From Glandiceps talaboti (lineage: Eukaryota; Hemichordata; Enteropneusta; Spengelidae), in assembly GCF_964340395.1 (NCBI RefSeq), contig NC_135561.1, positions 23,374,486 to 23,438,485 of the forward strand: DNA of 64,000 nucleotides, in the 5' to 3' direction. Under the pieces are notes generated by a model. That model saw nothing but the letters and a program-made list of their open reading frames with translations. It searched no databases and had not been told where the DNA came from. Made by a program: the position numbers and the translations under genes. Below are positions 12,893-24,990 of the stretch, one piece after another. Numbering within the stretch: position 1 is the stretch's first letter; each line of letters opens with the position of its first letter.

Positions 12893-13030
12893 GGCGATAC
12901 ACGCACAGACAAGTCTGTGATACACGGTATACACGCACAGACAAGTCTGTGATACACAGTATACACGCACAGACAAGTCTGCGATACACGGTATACACGC
13001 ACAGACAAGTCTGCGATACACGGTATACAC
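12893..13030. repeat. 32-bp minisatellite, about 4 copies
   Basis: The unit is GGTATACACGCACAGACAAG followed by TCTGTGATACAC. The array stops exactly where the ATT-type tail of the adjacent SINE begins, and GATACACG recurs just beyond the SINE's other end. Confidence 0.9.
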
Positions 13031-13356
13031 GCAATAATAATAATAATGTTGGTTTCTTATATAGCGCTTTCCCACTCAAAGCGCTTTACAATTATTACCC
13101 CTGGCCCTTTAGTCTTCCTCAACTCCCCGGGGAGCATACAATCCATTGCAGCCATTTAAGCGCATAGGATTAAAGCCTTCACATTGCAACCTACATCCTA
13201 CCAGGTCCCCAGTTATACAGCTGGGTTGACTGAGGCACAGCCGTGGTTCAAATCTTGCCCAAGGACTTTAGCCACTCAGAAACAAACAGCAGGCAGCGAC
13301 GGGGCTCGAACCTGCAACCTGTAGATTCCAAGTCGGTCACGCTAGCCATTCACCCA
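13030..13356 (-). mobile_element. tRNA-derived SINE with L2-like 3' tail
   Basis: Read on the minus strand, the head has a pol III A-box-like sequence (TGGCTAGCGTGACC, 13348-13335) and a perfect B box (GGTTCGAGCC, 13312-13303), 36 bp apart as in tRNAs. The tail contains TGTAAAGCGCTTTGAG, then AAAGCGCTATATAAGAA, and ends in ATT repeats. SINEs with this tail are widespread in aquatic animals and are thought to be moved by L2/CR1-type LINEs (family knowledge). The element appears full length but is certainly non-coding. Confidence 0.8.
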
Positions 13357-13362
13357 TCATGA

Positions 13363-13536
13363 TACACGATATCTTCGTATTCGTTCATTCTATAATTTTG
13401 GTAGAAATTCAGCCGATTTAACAGTATTTGCTATTGAGGCAAAATTCAAAAACAATGTTTATATTCGATTAAATGACTTCAGAAAATAGGGTAGGTAGGT
13501 CGAAATTTTATTCCGTTTTATTTTAAACTTTTAAAA
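13363..13536. other. non-coding spacer
   Basis: Short AT-rich unique sequence between the SINE and the next minisatellite. Confidence 0.4.
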
Positions 13537-13765
13537 AATACTTTGACCCCAAGATAAGATACTCGTCTGTTACAATACTTTGACCCCAAGATAAGATACT
13601 CGTCTGTCACAATACTTTGACCCCAAGATAAGATACTCGTCTGTCACAACACTTTGACCCCAAGATAAGATACTCGTCTGTCACAATACTTTGACCCCAA
13701 GATAAGATACTCGTCTGTCACAATACTTTGACCCCAAGATAAGATACTCGTCTGTCACAATCGTC
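13537..13765. repeat. 37-bp minisatellite, about 6 copies
   Basis: The unit is CAATACTTTGACCCCAAGAT followed by AAGATACTCGTCTGTCA. Copies are nearly identical. Confidence 0.95.
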
Positions 13766-14307
13766 TGTCACTGTTCTGTTATAGTCGAAAAGGACATGGT
13801 TCTCTCTTGAATACGATTTTTAAAAAGTGACCACAGATAAAGCAAAGGCATGAAGGTGTACACGGAAAGAGAAGTAAATTTTTTACCATGTTACCTTTTT
13901 GCATGCAAAAGAATGTTTAGGGTTGGTGACTTAAACTGTTGTCGGTCGGGTTAGGCCAAATAAAAATTTTGTTTGGTTCCGGTTACCCGACCCCCACCTA
14001 GTTTTCCATACTGACCCTAAACTCTTTTTTACGTATTCGAGAAAATGATAAATATGATCGCGAAAATCGTGTGAACTCTCACAAGAAATAGTGGGTGCGG
14101 AAACTGATATCAACCTAAAAAGACACTCTAAAACTATTCTTCCAATCTGTAATGGCTTTACATCTGATAGGAAGAAGCCAATAACACAGACCATATGGAA
14201 AACAATGGAAAACCTGGAGTAGACACTCACACATGAAAAAAAACATATATAATATTTAAAATTGAATGTAATCGTAACCACACAATTTGTTTACGTCTTA
14301 TCGGAAA
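13766..14307. other. non-coding stretch
   Basis: No recognised gene. The open frame at 13931-14281 (minus) has no similarity that I recognise. Confidence 0.45.
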
Positions 14308-14452
14308 CACACTATTAGTTATTTGCCCTAATGTCAAACTATTAGTTATTTGGCCTAATGTCAAACTATTAGTTATTTGGCCTAATGTCAAACTATTAGT
14401 TATTTGGCCTAATGTCAAACTATTAGTTATTTGGCCTAATGTCAAACTATTA
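14308..14452. repeat. 27-bp minisatellite, about 5 copies
   Basis: The unit is CTATTAGTTATTTGGCCTAA followed by TGTCAAA. Copies are nearly identical. Confidence 0.95.
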
Positions 14453-14730
14453 CATCAGTACGGATGAAAATATTAATGTCTTTAAAAAAACGTTATAACG
14501 TTAAGACCCACAAAGGCATATGGCGAAGAAAGGCAGTTAGTGTAATGTTCCACCGTTTATCGTAAGATTCGATTTGTTACACACATAGCAAAATGAGTCA
14601 AATGTCAAGATTAGAGATTAATTCAAATTTAAACATAAATGATAAATTAAGTAGAATCCCACTAAATATGTACATGCTTCTATGCTGCCAATAATGTAAT
14701 CGACTCTTCTGACAACAATTCACATAATTT

Positions 14731-15645
14731 GATAATAATAATGACTTTTATTATCAAAATGCTTTAAAATACACATCGACAAAGAGGTAACCCTGTTAGG
14801 ACCAGTCTAATCTACCCAGGGGCCCAAGCAAGTTAAGCACAAAAACAAAGGGAAAAGTAGACCACACTCGGAAAAGGACAAACAGTACATCAAAGACAGA
14901 ACAAAATATACAAATACATCTACAACGACTAAATAGAAACAACTTGACACAAAAACATTATAAACGCTCTAAAATGTGACACTTTAAAAGTTTGTTTTTT
15001 TAAAGACATTAATATTTTCAGTCTTTCTTATTAAAGTCGGAAGTTTATTCCATAATTTGCCTGCCTCATAAGAAAAAGAGTGAGTGAAGCGTTGACTGGG
15101 AGTAGGTAGAACGAAAAGGTCATTAGAACATGAACTAGTATGAATTTTGAAAGTCCGAATTTCTTTTGTAAGAAGATCGGAAAGGTAGGGAGGTACCATG
15201 TTATGGACGGTTTTAAAGATCAGTAAATATTTATTAAAAAGGAACCTTTTACCTAAAGGTAAAATGTCTACTTTTTTTTAAAAGATCAATACTACTAGTG
15301 TTTTGCAATTGCATTTCCCTAGTACTGATGTTTAAGATAAGTCTGACGGCTCAAGTTTGTAAATATTATCAATATCACCTTTTCTGGCATGGGACCAGAT
15401 GTTACAACATGTATCAAAGTGAGGCTGAATATGGCTGAGATAAAATAATCTTCTAGTATGTACATCGAGAAACCTTGAACTATAGCGTAGTGCAGCAATA
15501 TTAGTTGAAATCCTTTTACAAATGTAGTCACAATGGTTGGCCCAGGATAGAGCTGAATCTATAAAGAGACCTAGAGAATTTTCCACATTGGAAAGTGAGA
15601 TTGGAATATTATTAAAATATTAATTTGACACCGACGATCTTCTAG
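14731..15645 (-). pseudogene. 5'-truncated LINE, RT C-terminal region, inactivated
   Basis: Read on the minus strand, 15586-15332 encodes the segment after the RT catalytic palm (NSLGLFIDSALSWANHCDYI ... LSHIQPHFDTCCNIWSHA), and 15199-14984 encodes the familiar C-terminal LINE block (LLIFKTVHNMVPPYLSDLLT ... SFSYEAGKLWNKLP). Both lie in the same frame but are separated by in-frame stops (for example at 15332-15334), so the copy is dead. No catalytic YADD box remains. The 3' end runs through an A+T-rich tail into ATT repeats near 14731-14745. This pattern fits CR1/L2-like non-LTR elements; the clade is not fixed. Confidence 0.85.
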
Positions 15646-15807
15646 CGTAATATGACGTAACACTGACTCATTTGAAAGCTTCAGTGCACCAACAATTAAA
15701 TCAAATATCATTTCATTTTTCACTTATGTTTAGGTTATGAACCAATATACCAGATGTTTATGTATGGGTCGATCATTTATCCTGAATGATTTGTTGGCAA
15801 ATAGACA

Positions 15808-15811
15808 TACA

Positions 15812-15882
<71 letters not shown>

Positions 15883-15931
15883 ATCAAACATAAATGAATA
15901 CATACATACATACATACATACATACATACAT

Positions 15932-15966
<35 letters not shown>

Positions 15967-15975
15967 TACATACAT

Positions 15976-16014
<39 letters not shown>

Positions 16015-16085
16015 CATACATACATACATACATACATACATACATACATACATACATACATACATACATACATACATACATACAA
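15808..16085. repeat. compound microsatellite (AAAT)n-(CATA)n-(CA)n
   Basis: About 75 bp of AAAT repeats are followed by CATA tracts alternating with CA tracts. Open frames on both strands are low-complexity artefacts. Confidence 0.95.
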
Positions 16086-17382
16086 ATAAGCAATTGAAAC
16101 ACACTTCAAGATTGTTTTCTGGGTAAACCTGTCAGATATAGTGCGCATGTTCAGTACACATTACTAAATCTCACCAAATCTGGAAATATAGGGTTTTGCT
16201 AGATCGATCTTTACATAGTTAATTTTCTGATCCTTACGTTATATAGTTTTAGGGTTTAACACCTCTTTATTCCAACATTAGATTTATTTCCATTTATAAA
16301 TTTCATTTCACGGGCATATATTTGTATTTACAGAGTGGGACATGTTGACCACATTCATCGTGACGTAATAATAAATAAATGATGTAACATATATAGTGAT
16401 GGCAGTGTTCATATTCTCACTACATGTTTACACGTCAGTAAACTCAACCCACCAGCATCCGGGAACGTTGCAGTGATCACGTGATAATAGCCCAATTTAG
16501 ACCGAGGAGCTAAAAACACCCTAAAATCGATGAAATCAGTGAAATTATGAAGAGAAAGCATCCGTTTTTAGGGGTCGATATTGAGTATTGAAATGAACAT
16601 AACAACATCCAAATGGAAGCAAATAGCACTATTTCCAACGGTAGCATTGATCGCTATGTTTGTATCACAACCACGTATCCGGGTCACAAGTAGTACAAGT
16701 TCGATTTTCAGGAACCCCTAGCCAAATACGCAAATGACGGTTCTCGTTCGATTAGCTAGATTGATACGTGAAAGAATATCGGGATATCGGATTTGTTTTT
16801 TATCCACCTAGGAGTGCTTTGCCCAAGATTGAAAACAACATGATAGAAAGCGGAAACGAAATATTGAATTTTGTTGAAAGACTTGGCCTGTGGGCTAGCG
16901 ATTGCTGAAAATAGTGGCAAACCACAACGAAAATAAACAATATTTGAGATATTTTTGGTGTCTGTCAGCAAAACATAGAAGTGAAATATATATATGTAAC
17001 AAACAAATGACACGACGTAGTAGACGAATTTGTGCCAGTGAAAAGACACTAAACTGCAGGTTTTGACGACACTTTGTGTTCAGTTCAAGTTGACTGACGT
17101 ATACGAACTACTTGTCGACGTCCATTCATGTGAGTATACTTTAGTGTCTGTTTACACTGTTCTCATCTTGAAATCATTCACTCAGAAATATACATTTTAT
17201 ATTTTATTCTACTCGTCGTATCAACAGCTTTAGTAACGTGGTGGTTATTGAATGGGGTGTGTATGTCATATAAATGATGACTGACATTAAATGACTATAG
17301 TTATCTGTTTCCATACTAACTTGTCGGAACCTTTAAACCTAAATTTAATTATTTATGTTTTAAGTTTTTGTTCGAGTTTGGT
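16086..17382. other. non-coding stretch
   Basis: No recognised gene. It is unusually free of tandem repeats for this window. A CACGTG E-box lies at about 16478. A GTGAGTAT donor-like site follows TCCATTCAT near 17130, but I cannot show that an exon ends there. Confidence 0.45.
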
Positions 17383-18799
17383 TTGTCCATTGAATGAGCA
17401 GTACTTTACAACGAGATAGACGTACGGGACTCGATTGACACGACGTCTGTCCATTGAATAAGCAGTACTTTACAACGAGATAGACGTACGGGACTCGATT
17501 GAGACGACGTCTGTCCATTGAATGAGCAGTACTTTACAACGAGATAGACGTACGGGACTCGATTAACACGATGTCTGTCAATTGAATGAGCAGTACTTTA
17601 CAACGAGATAGACGTACGGGACTCGATTGACACGACGTCTGTCAATTGAATGAGCAGTACTTTACAACGAGATAGACGTACGGGACTCGATTGACACGAC
17701 GTCTGTCAATTGAATGAGCAGTACTTTACAATGAGATAGACGTACGGGACTCGATTGAGACGATGTCTGTCCATTGAATAAGCAGTACTTTACAACGAGA
17801 TAGACGTATGGGACTCGATTGACACGACGTCTGTCCATTGAATGAGCAGTACTTTACAACGAGATAGACGTACGGGACTCGATTGAGACGTCTGTCCATT
17901 GAATGAGCAGTACTTTACAACGAGATAGACGTACGGGACTCGATTGACACGACGTCTGTCAATTGAATAAGCAGTACTTCACAACGAGATAGACGTACAG
18001 GACTCGATTGACACGACATCTGTCAATTGAATGAGCAGTACTTTACAACGAGATAGACGTACGGGACTCGATTGACACGACGTCTGTCCATTGAATAAGC
18101 AGTACTTTACAACGAGATAGACGTACGGGACTCGATTGACACGACGTCTGTCCATTGAATGAGCAGTACTTTACAACGAGATAGACGTACGGGACTCGAT
18201 TGACACGACGTCTGTCAATTGAATAAGCAGTACTTTACAACGAGATAGACGTACGGGACTCGATTGACACGACGTCTGTCAATTGAATGAGCAGTACTTT
18301 ACAACGAGATAGACGTACGGGAATCGATTGAGACGACGTCTGTCAATTGAATAAGCAGTACTTTACAACGAGATAGACGTACGGGACTCGATTGACACGA
18401 CGTCTGTCCATTGAATGAGCAGTACTTTACAACGAGATAGACGTACGGGACTCGATTGACACGACGTCTGCGCATTGAATGAGCAGTACTTTACAACGAG
18501 ATAGACGTACGGGACTCGATTGACACGACGTCTGTCAATTGAATGAGCTGTACTTTACAACGAGATAGACGTACGGGACTCGATTGAGACGACGTCTGCG
18601 CATTGAATGAGCAGTACTTTACAACGAGATAGACGTACGGGACTCGATTGACACGACGTCTGTCCATTGAATAAGCAGTGCTTTACAACGAGATAGACGT
18701 ACGGGACTCGATTGAGACGACGTATGTCCATTGAATGAGCAGTACTTTACAACGAGATAGACGTACGGGACACGATTGAGACGACGTCTGTCCATTGAA
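17383..18799. repeat. 64-bp CpG-rich minisatellite, about 22 copies
   Basis: The unit contains TCCATTGAATGAGCAGTACT, TTACAACGAGATAGACGTAC and GGGACTCGATTGACACGACG. Each unit has about six CpG sites, in contrast to the AT-rich flanks. Variants (CCATT/CAATT, ATGAG/ATAAG, GACAC/GAGAC) mix along the array. Confidence 0.95.
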
Positions 18800-19686
18800 T
18801 ATATTTATACAGTCCGAGTTAACTCTACTAAAGAAGCACGTGTAGTTAGACGGACTTGTCTAACCATTGCTGAACTGAAAATTATACTAAAATGCTCAAC
18901 GTTTTCAACGTAACCCGGATTGGATTTTTTACATTCGTCTTTCCTGATTGGAATTCCAGGCTACTCGTTCTCAACCTGTAAGTCGCGTAGTGCGGGATAG
19001 AGCGTTGTTGAGTACTGTTTATATATATATTAATATATAAGACTTTATTTTGAATCAGTTGTGTCATCTTGCGTCATTGGTTGCTAAGCATGTAAGTTAC
19101 ACAGTACAGTAAAGGTGGCATAGGAGTAAAGACGAGTATAGACCAGTGATTTGTAGACACATACTATAAACTAGACTTGTACATAAAAGCGACATCTGTA
19201 TAGTCGTATATATTAGCAAACTGCTCAAATATTATTGTCTGAAACAGGCAAGATGTGATTAGCAAGTAACAATTACCACGGTTACATGCAATGATAACTT
19301 TGTAGTGGCGGGGTCGACCAACTCATCGTTGACATTTCCATGTAGTATTCGGTGAGGAAAGACCGTATCAATCAACTCAACAATCGCACAGCGTAATACC
19401 TCAAAATCTACAACTACAGAAGATCTAAAGTGTTCTTCCACCTGATTTACGATTGACGACACTCAACCGCTTGCATATAAAGACATACAAGACTGGAGAT
19501 AGGACTACGACTTGAAAATGTATTTTATTAACCATTATAATGTCGGGAAGTGTGATCCTTTCGTAAATCGACATTATGATATTAGGGTCGTAAGACTTAC
19601 TCAACGTATCTGAGAGTTCTTCTCTGTTTCAATAGAAATCTGAGAATAAAATGTTTATTAATTAGAATGATTTGTTTTAGCTATTT
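18800..19686. other. non-coding stretch
   Basis: Unique-looking DNA; no recognised gene, RNA or element. Confidence 0.45.
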
Positions 19687-19689
19687 CAG

Positions 19690-20215
19690 TATATATATGT
19701 ATATTGTGTATTGAACTATGTTGTGTTAGTATATATATATGTATATTGTGTATTTAACTATGTTGTGTTAGTATATATATGTATATTGTGTATTGAACTA
19801 TGTTGTGTTAGTATATATATGTATATTGTGTATTGAACTATGTTGTGTTAGTATATATATGTATATTGTGTATTGAACTATGTTGTGTTAGTATATATAT
19901 GTATATTGTGTATTGAACTATGTTGTGTTAGTATATATATGTATATTGTGTATTGAACTATGTTGTGTTGGTATATATATGTATATTGTGTATTGAACTA
20001 TGTTGTGTTGGTATATATATGTATATTATGTATTGAACTATGTTGTGTTAGTATATATATGTATATTGTGTATTGAACTATGTTGTGTTGGTATATATAT
20101 GTATATTATGTATTGAACTATGTTGTGTTAGTATATATATGTATATTGTGTATTGAACTATGTTGTGTTAGTATATATATGTATATTGTGTATTGAACTA
20201 TGTTGTGTTAGTATG
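19690..20215. repeat. 40-bp minisatellite, about 13 copies
   Basis: The unit is GTATATATATGTATATTGTG followed by TATTGAACTATGTTGTGTTA. Copies are very uniform, with A/G and G/A variants. Confidence 0.95.
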
Positions 20216-20398
20216 TATAGTCAGCACCTTGATACCGTCCGATACGATCTTACACAAAGCAAAACCATGTAGTCAACACACGATACAGCAGGTTGCAAAG
20301 TTATCATTTTGCCTGATAACATCCTAGGACTGAAGTTTGTCGATTTCAGTTCATTTAGGATAGATTTATGAATACACGAAACACAAAGTCATTGAGAG

Positions 20399-20434
20399 TA
20401 AATAAATAAATAAATAAATAAATAGATAAATAAA
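20399..20434. repeat. (AAAT)n microsatellite
   Basis: Nine units of AAAT/AATA type with one substitution. Confidence 0.9.
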
Positions 20435-20577
20435 ATGACGACATTGATGTTTTGCTAACAAATGATGTTGGTAAATGTTGTTCGTTGCTTACTGACAGTA
20501 GCAAGAAGACTAGACTACGTATTTTACTCATATTGATAATATGACAGCAAGCTTTGAAACCATTCACATAGATTATT

Positions 20578-20702
20578 ATGCTTTCCTTACAAATTGCTAT
20601 GGTAACAGGGAACAAAAATACTTTCCTTACAATTTGCTATGGCAACAAAGTACAAAAATACCTTCCTTACAAATTGCTATGTGACAACAAGGAACAAAAA
20701 TG
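20578..20702. repeat. 40-bp tandem repeat, 3 imperfect copies
   Basis: Three copies of a unit containing CTTTCCTTACAAATTGCTAT and GGAACAAAAATA follow each other with small indels. Confidence 0.85.
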
Positions 20703-20955
20703 CAATAAGTTGCATAGGTTTATGTCGAGCACTATGTGTAACACTCTGTGTGTGTACATGTATATGCTTGTTTCCGATTCGTCATTTCAAGTAAACCGTA
20801 CAATTAGTTCGATCTAGTCTGATATCTCCACTCCAAATGAAACGAGCGATTTAAACACCGTACCAAGTCATCAGATATATCCGACTTCAATTTAAATACA
20901 AAATCCCCATTTGTTTACTATGTTTTAAAGCATTCGCATAAAACATGAACAGTGG

Positions 20956-20963
20956 TGACGTCA
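20956..20963. promoter_or_regulatory. candidate CRE (TGACGTCA)
   Basis: A perfect palindromic cAMP-response element lies about 230 bp upstream of the candidate start codon at 21194. CREB/ATF binding is established for this octamer in animals; its role here is inference. Confidence 0.3.
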
Positions 20964-21193
20964 TCAACAATACACTGTGAGACTTTTGAAAGAGGGCGTT
21001 GCATCGACGGGGTACTGTGTAGTGAGTGTTTTGTCCGACGTGATCTGTTAGTATTGATGGCACGTGTGTCTGCATTTTTTCGTTGACAGTAAAGACATCG
21101 TACTTCATTCACTGTGTTAGCACTATCAACAGTAAACCTCGCCAAGAGTCACTCTCGTGCTTACAGATACACTTCATCTCGCATCGACTCATC

Positions 21194-21264
21194 ATGTTGT
21201 GGCTCCCCGCCCACCAAACCCACACCTATGAACTCTTTTCACGACTTGGTCTTGGATTTGTGTG
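21194..21264 (+). CDS. candidate first coding exon of the ERF/ETV3-like gene
   Basis: An ATG with A at -3 opens a 23-codon segment (MLWLPAHQTHTYELF...) and then two further bases. A good donor follows (TGTG|GTGAGT at 21265). Splicing to 21709 restores TGG (Trp) and keeps the frame. The peptide has no domain or similarity I know. Support comes only from the start context, donor quality and matching phase. It could instead be 5' UTR, part of another gene, or chance. Confidence 0.3.
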
Positions 21265-21708
21265 GTGAGTGAATGTCACAAAATGTGATGACAGTGGGGT
21301 GGTTGTTTTATCTATAAAATGTACATCATTCCTTGAAGAGGAAAGTCGTCATATCTTTGTACGGACACTGTGATTTTCAAGATGTCTTACTTCCGATGTG
21401 TCCCCCAGTTACAGTGTAAGATTAATTACATTGCAATGATTATGTTGCGATGTCCACTCTTGCAGTAATTAGCCTGCGATGTTCGGAATATTCCCACTCC
21501 GACGTCCACCTTAATCCCCTAGTTCATCTTTCCGCCAATGACTGTCACATATCCGTGATCTATTCATATGTTTCAAATCATATCTATTGTTGGCAGATAT
21601 ATTTTTCAAGTAGATACTTTTTATATCTATGATTTAATGCGATGGTATTTTTGTGGTAATTATGCATACACCAGTATTTTGATACTTAGTATTTTTTATC
21701 CATTACAG

Positions 21709-22025
21709 GGCCACACCAACGTCCTTCTGTGAGAGTGTTGGACCAAGTCACATTGGTAATATCAACCCAAGTGTAAGTTCTGCCAGCAAAGTGTGTGTCG
21801 ACAATATTGGTGTACCACCAACCACACCACTACGTCCACACCCCCATTCTATGATGCAGTGTACTTGTGTGGAACCGAAGCCGCTCCCTCCATCAAATCA
21901 ACTACCGACGACGACGGCACCACCGCCTCCACCACCACCACCCCCTCCTCCACCGCCACCACCACCACCACCACCACCACCACCTATACCACATTCATCA
22001 CAGGCACCGTATCTATGGAAATCTG
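21709..22025 (+). CDS. candidate proline-rich coding exon, phase-compatible with the ETS exon
   Basis: The acceptor TTTTTATCCATTACAG ends at 21708, and the donor CTG|GTAAGA begins at 22026. Between them one frame is open for 105 codons: a Ser/Val/Cys-containing stretch (ATPTSFCESVGPSHIGN), then a Pro/Thr-rich part and an uninterrupted run of about 22 prolines from mixed CCA/CCG/CCT/CCC codons, then IPHSSQAPYLWKS. The last base G joins GG of the exon at 43634 to give Gly, matching the Gly before FAFP in vertebrate ERF. A second strong donor inside (AGT|GTAAGT, 21773) would break the phase to that exon. Joining to the ETS exon over 21.6 kb is inference. Confidence 0.4.
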
Positions 22026-22035
22026 GTAAGAAACA

Positions 22036-22439
22036 CAATTTTGATTATACTATTTTAATGGTTGGAGGAAAGTTCGTACGTGTGTTATTTCATTGTCAGT
22101 AATATTCCAATGTAAATACAGATAGGTTGAGTATTATGATTAGTTTTTTTTGATGTCCTGTCTATATATTGTCTTGTCATCAAAGGCTAATCTTAAGTAA
22201 CTACCATTACATACCAGAAATATGACAATATAAGATGAATTGTCAGCTCAATAGACATCAGCAAGACTACCTTAATACATGACACTATTTCTCTTACCAA
22301 GTGTTGTCTAAAAAGGTTTCACCAAAATTAAAGGTTTTTTTCGACAGTGTTTGAGATGTGATACATCTATCACTACCATCCCATTGTAGATTTTTACATT
22401 CGCTAGTTTTACCATTTCCAGATTTTAACACAAATAACG
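22036..22439. other. non-coding stretch (putative intron start)
   Basis: AT-rich sequence without recognised features. If the exon model is right, it begins a 21.6-kb intron running to 43633. Confidence 0.4.
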
Positions 22440-22454
22440 GCACACACACACACA

Positions 22455-22495
<41 letters not shown>

Positions 22496-22513
22496 ATACA
22501 CACTCGCACACAT
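22440..22513. repeat. (CA)n microsatellite
   Basis: About 70 bp of CA with a few C, T and TA interruptions. Confidence 0.95.
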
Positions 22514-23179
22514 ATACTTGTATACAAATAAACACACACATACACAGACAGCGACAGAGAGACATGTGACACTATTCCGATATTTGACTTGATATATCAA
22601 ATACCATAAGTTACATTGTAATAGTCGACATTCTACAAATGTAACATTGTTAGAATAGCTATGACGATGTGACAATCTGTCCTGGTCTTTCTCCGTTCGA
22701 TTATGGTTGCCAAGCGACAGAAATGATGTCATGGTTTTCTAGTAAAGAAATACTGTTACGTATATTTCATCCAAAAAAAGTTCGCATCCGATCGTTTATG
22801 TTTTATTATTTTGCTTCAGTTGTGATGATCAAAGTCGGGCAACCATCTTTGTGTTTTGAGTTGACTTCGAATGCATTATACTCTTAATCTATCGTAAAGG
22901 AGAGAGACATACTGTATTGTGGAGTCTTTCGGTCGTTCATAATTTAAAACAAACCATTTGCTGACAAAATGTGAAGTTCCATGAAATTAGCAAATATGAC
23001 GAATTTTATTCAAATGGAAATTTACAACATTAGAAGAGGAGAGAAAAATGTCCTCGGATCCGTACTGATCACAACAACACCCTGGGGAAGTGGCAATACA
23101 TTGACCTCAATGTGAGACCGGTGTCCTAATGTACTGAATTAACTCAACGTTGTTTGTAATGATTGTAGTCATTGCAATC
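22514..23179. other. non-coding stretch
   Basis: No gene or element recognised. Confidence 0.45.
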
Positions 23180-23493
23180 GAACTAACCAACCATCTACCA
23201 ACCAACCAACCAACCAACCAATCGAACTAACCAACCATCTACCAACCAATCGAACTAACCAACAAATTATCTACCAACCAATCAAACTAACCAACCATCT
23301 ACCAACCAACCAATCGAACTAACCAACCAACCAACCAACCATCTACCAACCAACCAATCGAACTAACCAAACAACTATCTACCAACCAACATCTACCAAA
23401 CAACCAATCGAACTAACCAACCAACCATCTACGACCAACCAATCGAACCAACCAACCATCTACCAACCCAACCAACCAATCAACCAACCAACC
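23180..23493. repeat. (AACC)n imperfect repeat with ATCTACC and ATCGAACT inserts
   Basis: Blocks of CAACCAAC alternate with CATCTACC and AATCGAACTAACC, forming a loose tandem structure of about 30-45 bp. Confidence 0.9.
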
Positions 23494-23940
23494 TGTGATG
23501 TATAACATGGAGGGGTTTGTTCATGATATATACAGTTTCTGTATAAAGAGCCCGTTGATTTGAATGTTACTACGCTAATGTCAGTGTTTAGCCCAAATAC
23601 GATATTAGTTAGGTTGACAGTGCATAAAGACAATATTGACGACATGACTATGTACATATCGTCTATGCATTAGAACTACGAGAACAGTCCATCGTATCTT
23701 TAATCGTATGCATATATGACATCATCATAGCAGCGACAGGCTGAAACTGATTATTTACATTTAGGATTCCTATACAACATCCCATTTCACGACTGACTTG
23801 GTTAACAAACCATGAAAGTCAGTGGATACATTAACACCGTGTAAATGCATGCGACTGTTTAGCGGCAAGTGGAATATATGCTATCCATGTCAAACTTTGT
23901 CGTAGACGTGCACGTACTACAATTTATTCAATAGACACTA
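23494..23940. other. non-coding stretch
   Basis: No gene or element recognised. Confidence 0.45.
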
Positions 23941-24433
23941 TCGTGTCCAATAGTTCGGTATTGATAGAGCGAATAGATCACACATCTTTCGTGTCCAATA
24001 GTTCGGTGTTGATAGAGCGAATAGATCACACATCTTTCGTGTCCAATAGTTCGGTATTGATAGAGCGAATAGATCACACATCTTTCGTGTCCAATAGTTC
24101 GGTATTGATAGAGCGAATAGATCACACATCTTTCGTGTTCAATAGTTCGGTATTGATAGAGCGAATAGATCACACATCTTTCGTGTCCAATAGTTCGGTG
24201 TTGATAGAGAGCGAATAGAGCACACATCTTTCGTGTCCAATAGTTCGGTATTGATAGAGAGCGAATAGAGCACACATCTTTCGTGTCCAATAGTTCGGTG
24301 TTGATAGAGAGCGAATAGATCACACATCTTTCGTGTCCAATAGTTCGGTATTGATAGAGCGAATAGATCACACATCTTTCGTGTCCAATAGTTCGGTATT
24401 GATAGAGAGCGAATAGATCACACATCTTTCGTG
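23941..24433. repeat. 48-50-bp minisatellite, about 10 copies
   Basis: The unit contains CGTGTCCAATAGTTCGGTAT, TGATAGAGCGAATAGATCAC and ACATCTTT. Some units carry an extra GA (GAGAGCG). Open frames on both strands follow from the unit. Confidence 0.95.
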
Positions 24434-24928
24434 CTTCCTAAATTTACGCCATTTCTGCTACAACACTCAACAGTGTTTTGCGACACTTCGACGTTTAAGA
24501 AAACAAAGACAGATCAACTGTTAGTAAAGTATCCAATTAAGATACTAACTTGTTACTAATACATGTTCAGTTATTGTATAATATGGTTACTATGGTTACA
24601 AACAATGCCTTGCCACAAATTTAGTGTTCAACTAATAGAATCATACACATCTTTGATAAATCTGTCCCCTTTTATCTCTCCTATTCCGTTTTTATTCTTC
24701 CCCATCCACTTTCCGATTTGTCCATTTCTGCCCCCTCCCGTTTCTCGCACAGTACCATTATATAATGTACCCTACCCTGTAGTCACGTAACCTACAATCT
24801 ATTAATGTGTACATGCAGAAGTCTGAATGATATTTCGATGAATTCATTCGTACTAAAGTCCAGACTTTTCTTTGCAAAGACCAATTGATATAGTTGAGAT
24901 AAAGGGGAATAAATGAAAGTGTAGATGA
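24434..24928. other. non-coding stretch
   Basis: No gene recognised; a pyrimidine-rich patch lies near 24660-24740. Confidence 0.45.
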
Positions 24929-24949
24929 ATGAATAAATAAATAAATGAA

Positions 24950-24988
<39 letters not shown>

Positions 24989-24990
24989 AT
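24929..24990. repeat. (AAAT)n microsatellite
   Basis: About 15 AAAT units with GAAT interruptions on the flanks. Confidence 0.9.

Noticed and set aside
13246-13255. Plus-strand GGTTCAAATC as a tRNA B box
   Set aside because: No A box at tRNA spacing on this strand. It lies in the body of the minus-strand SINE.
17090-17140. Possible non-coding first exon ending at GTGAGTATAC
   Set aside because: A single donor-like match without a start, promoter or conserved sequence is not enough.
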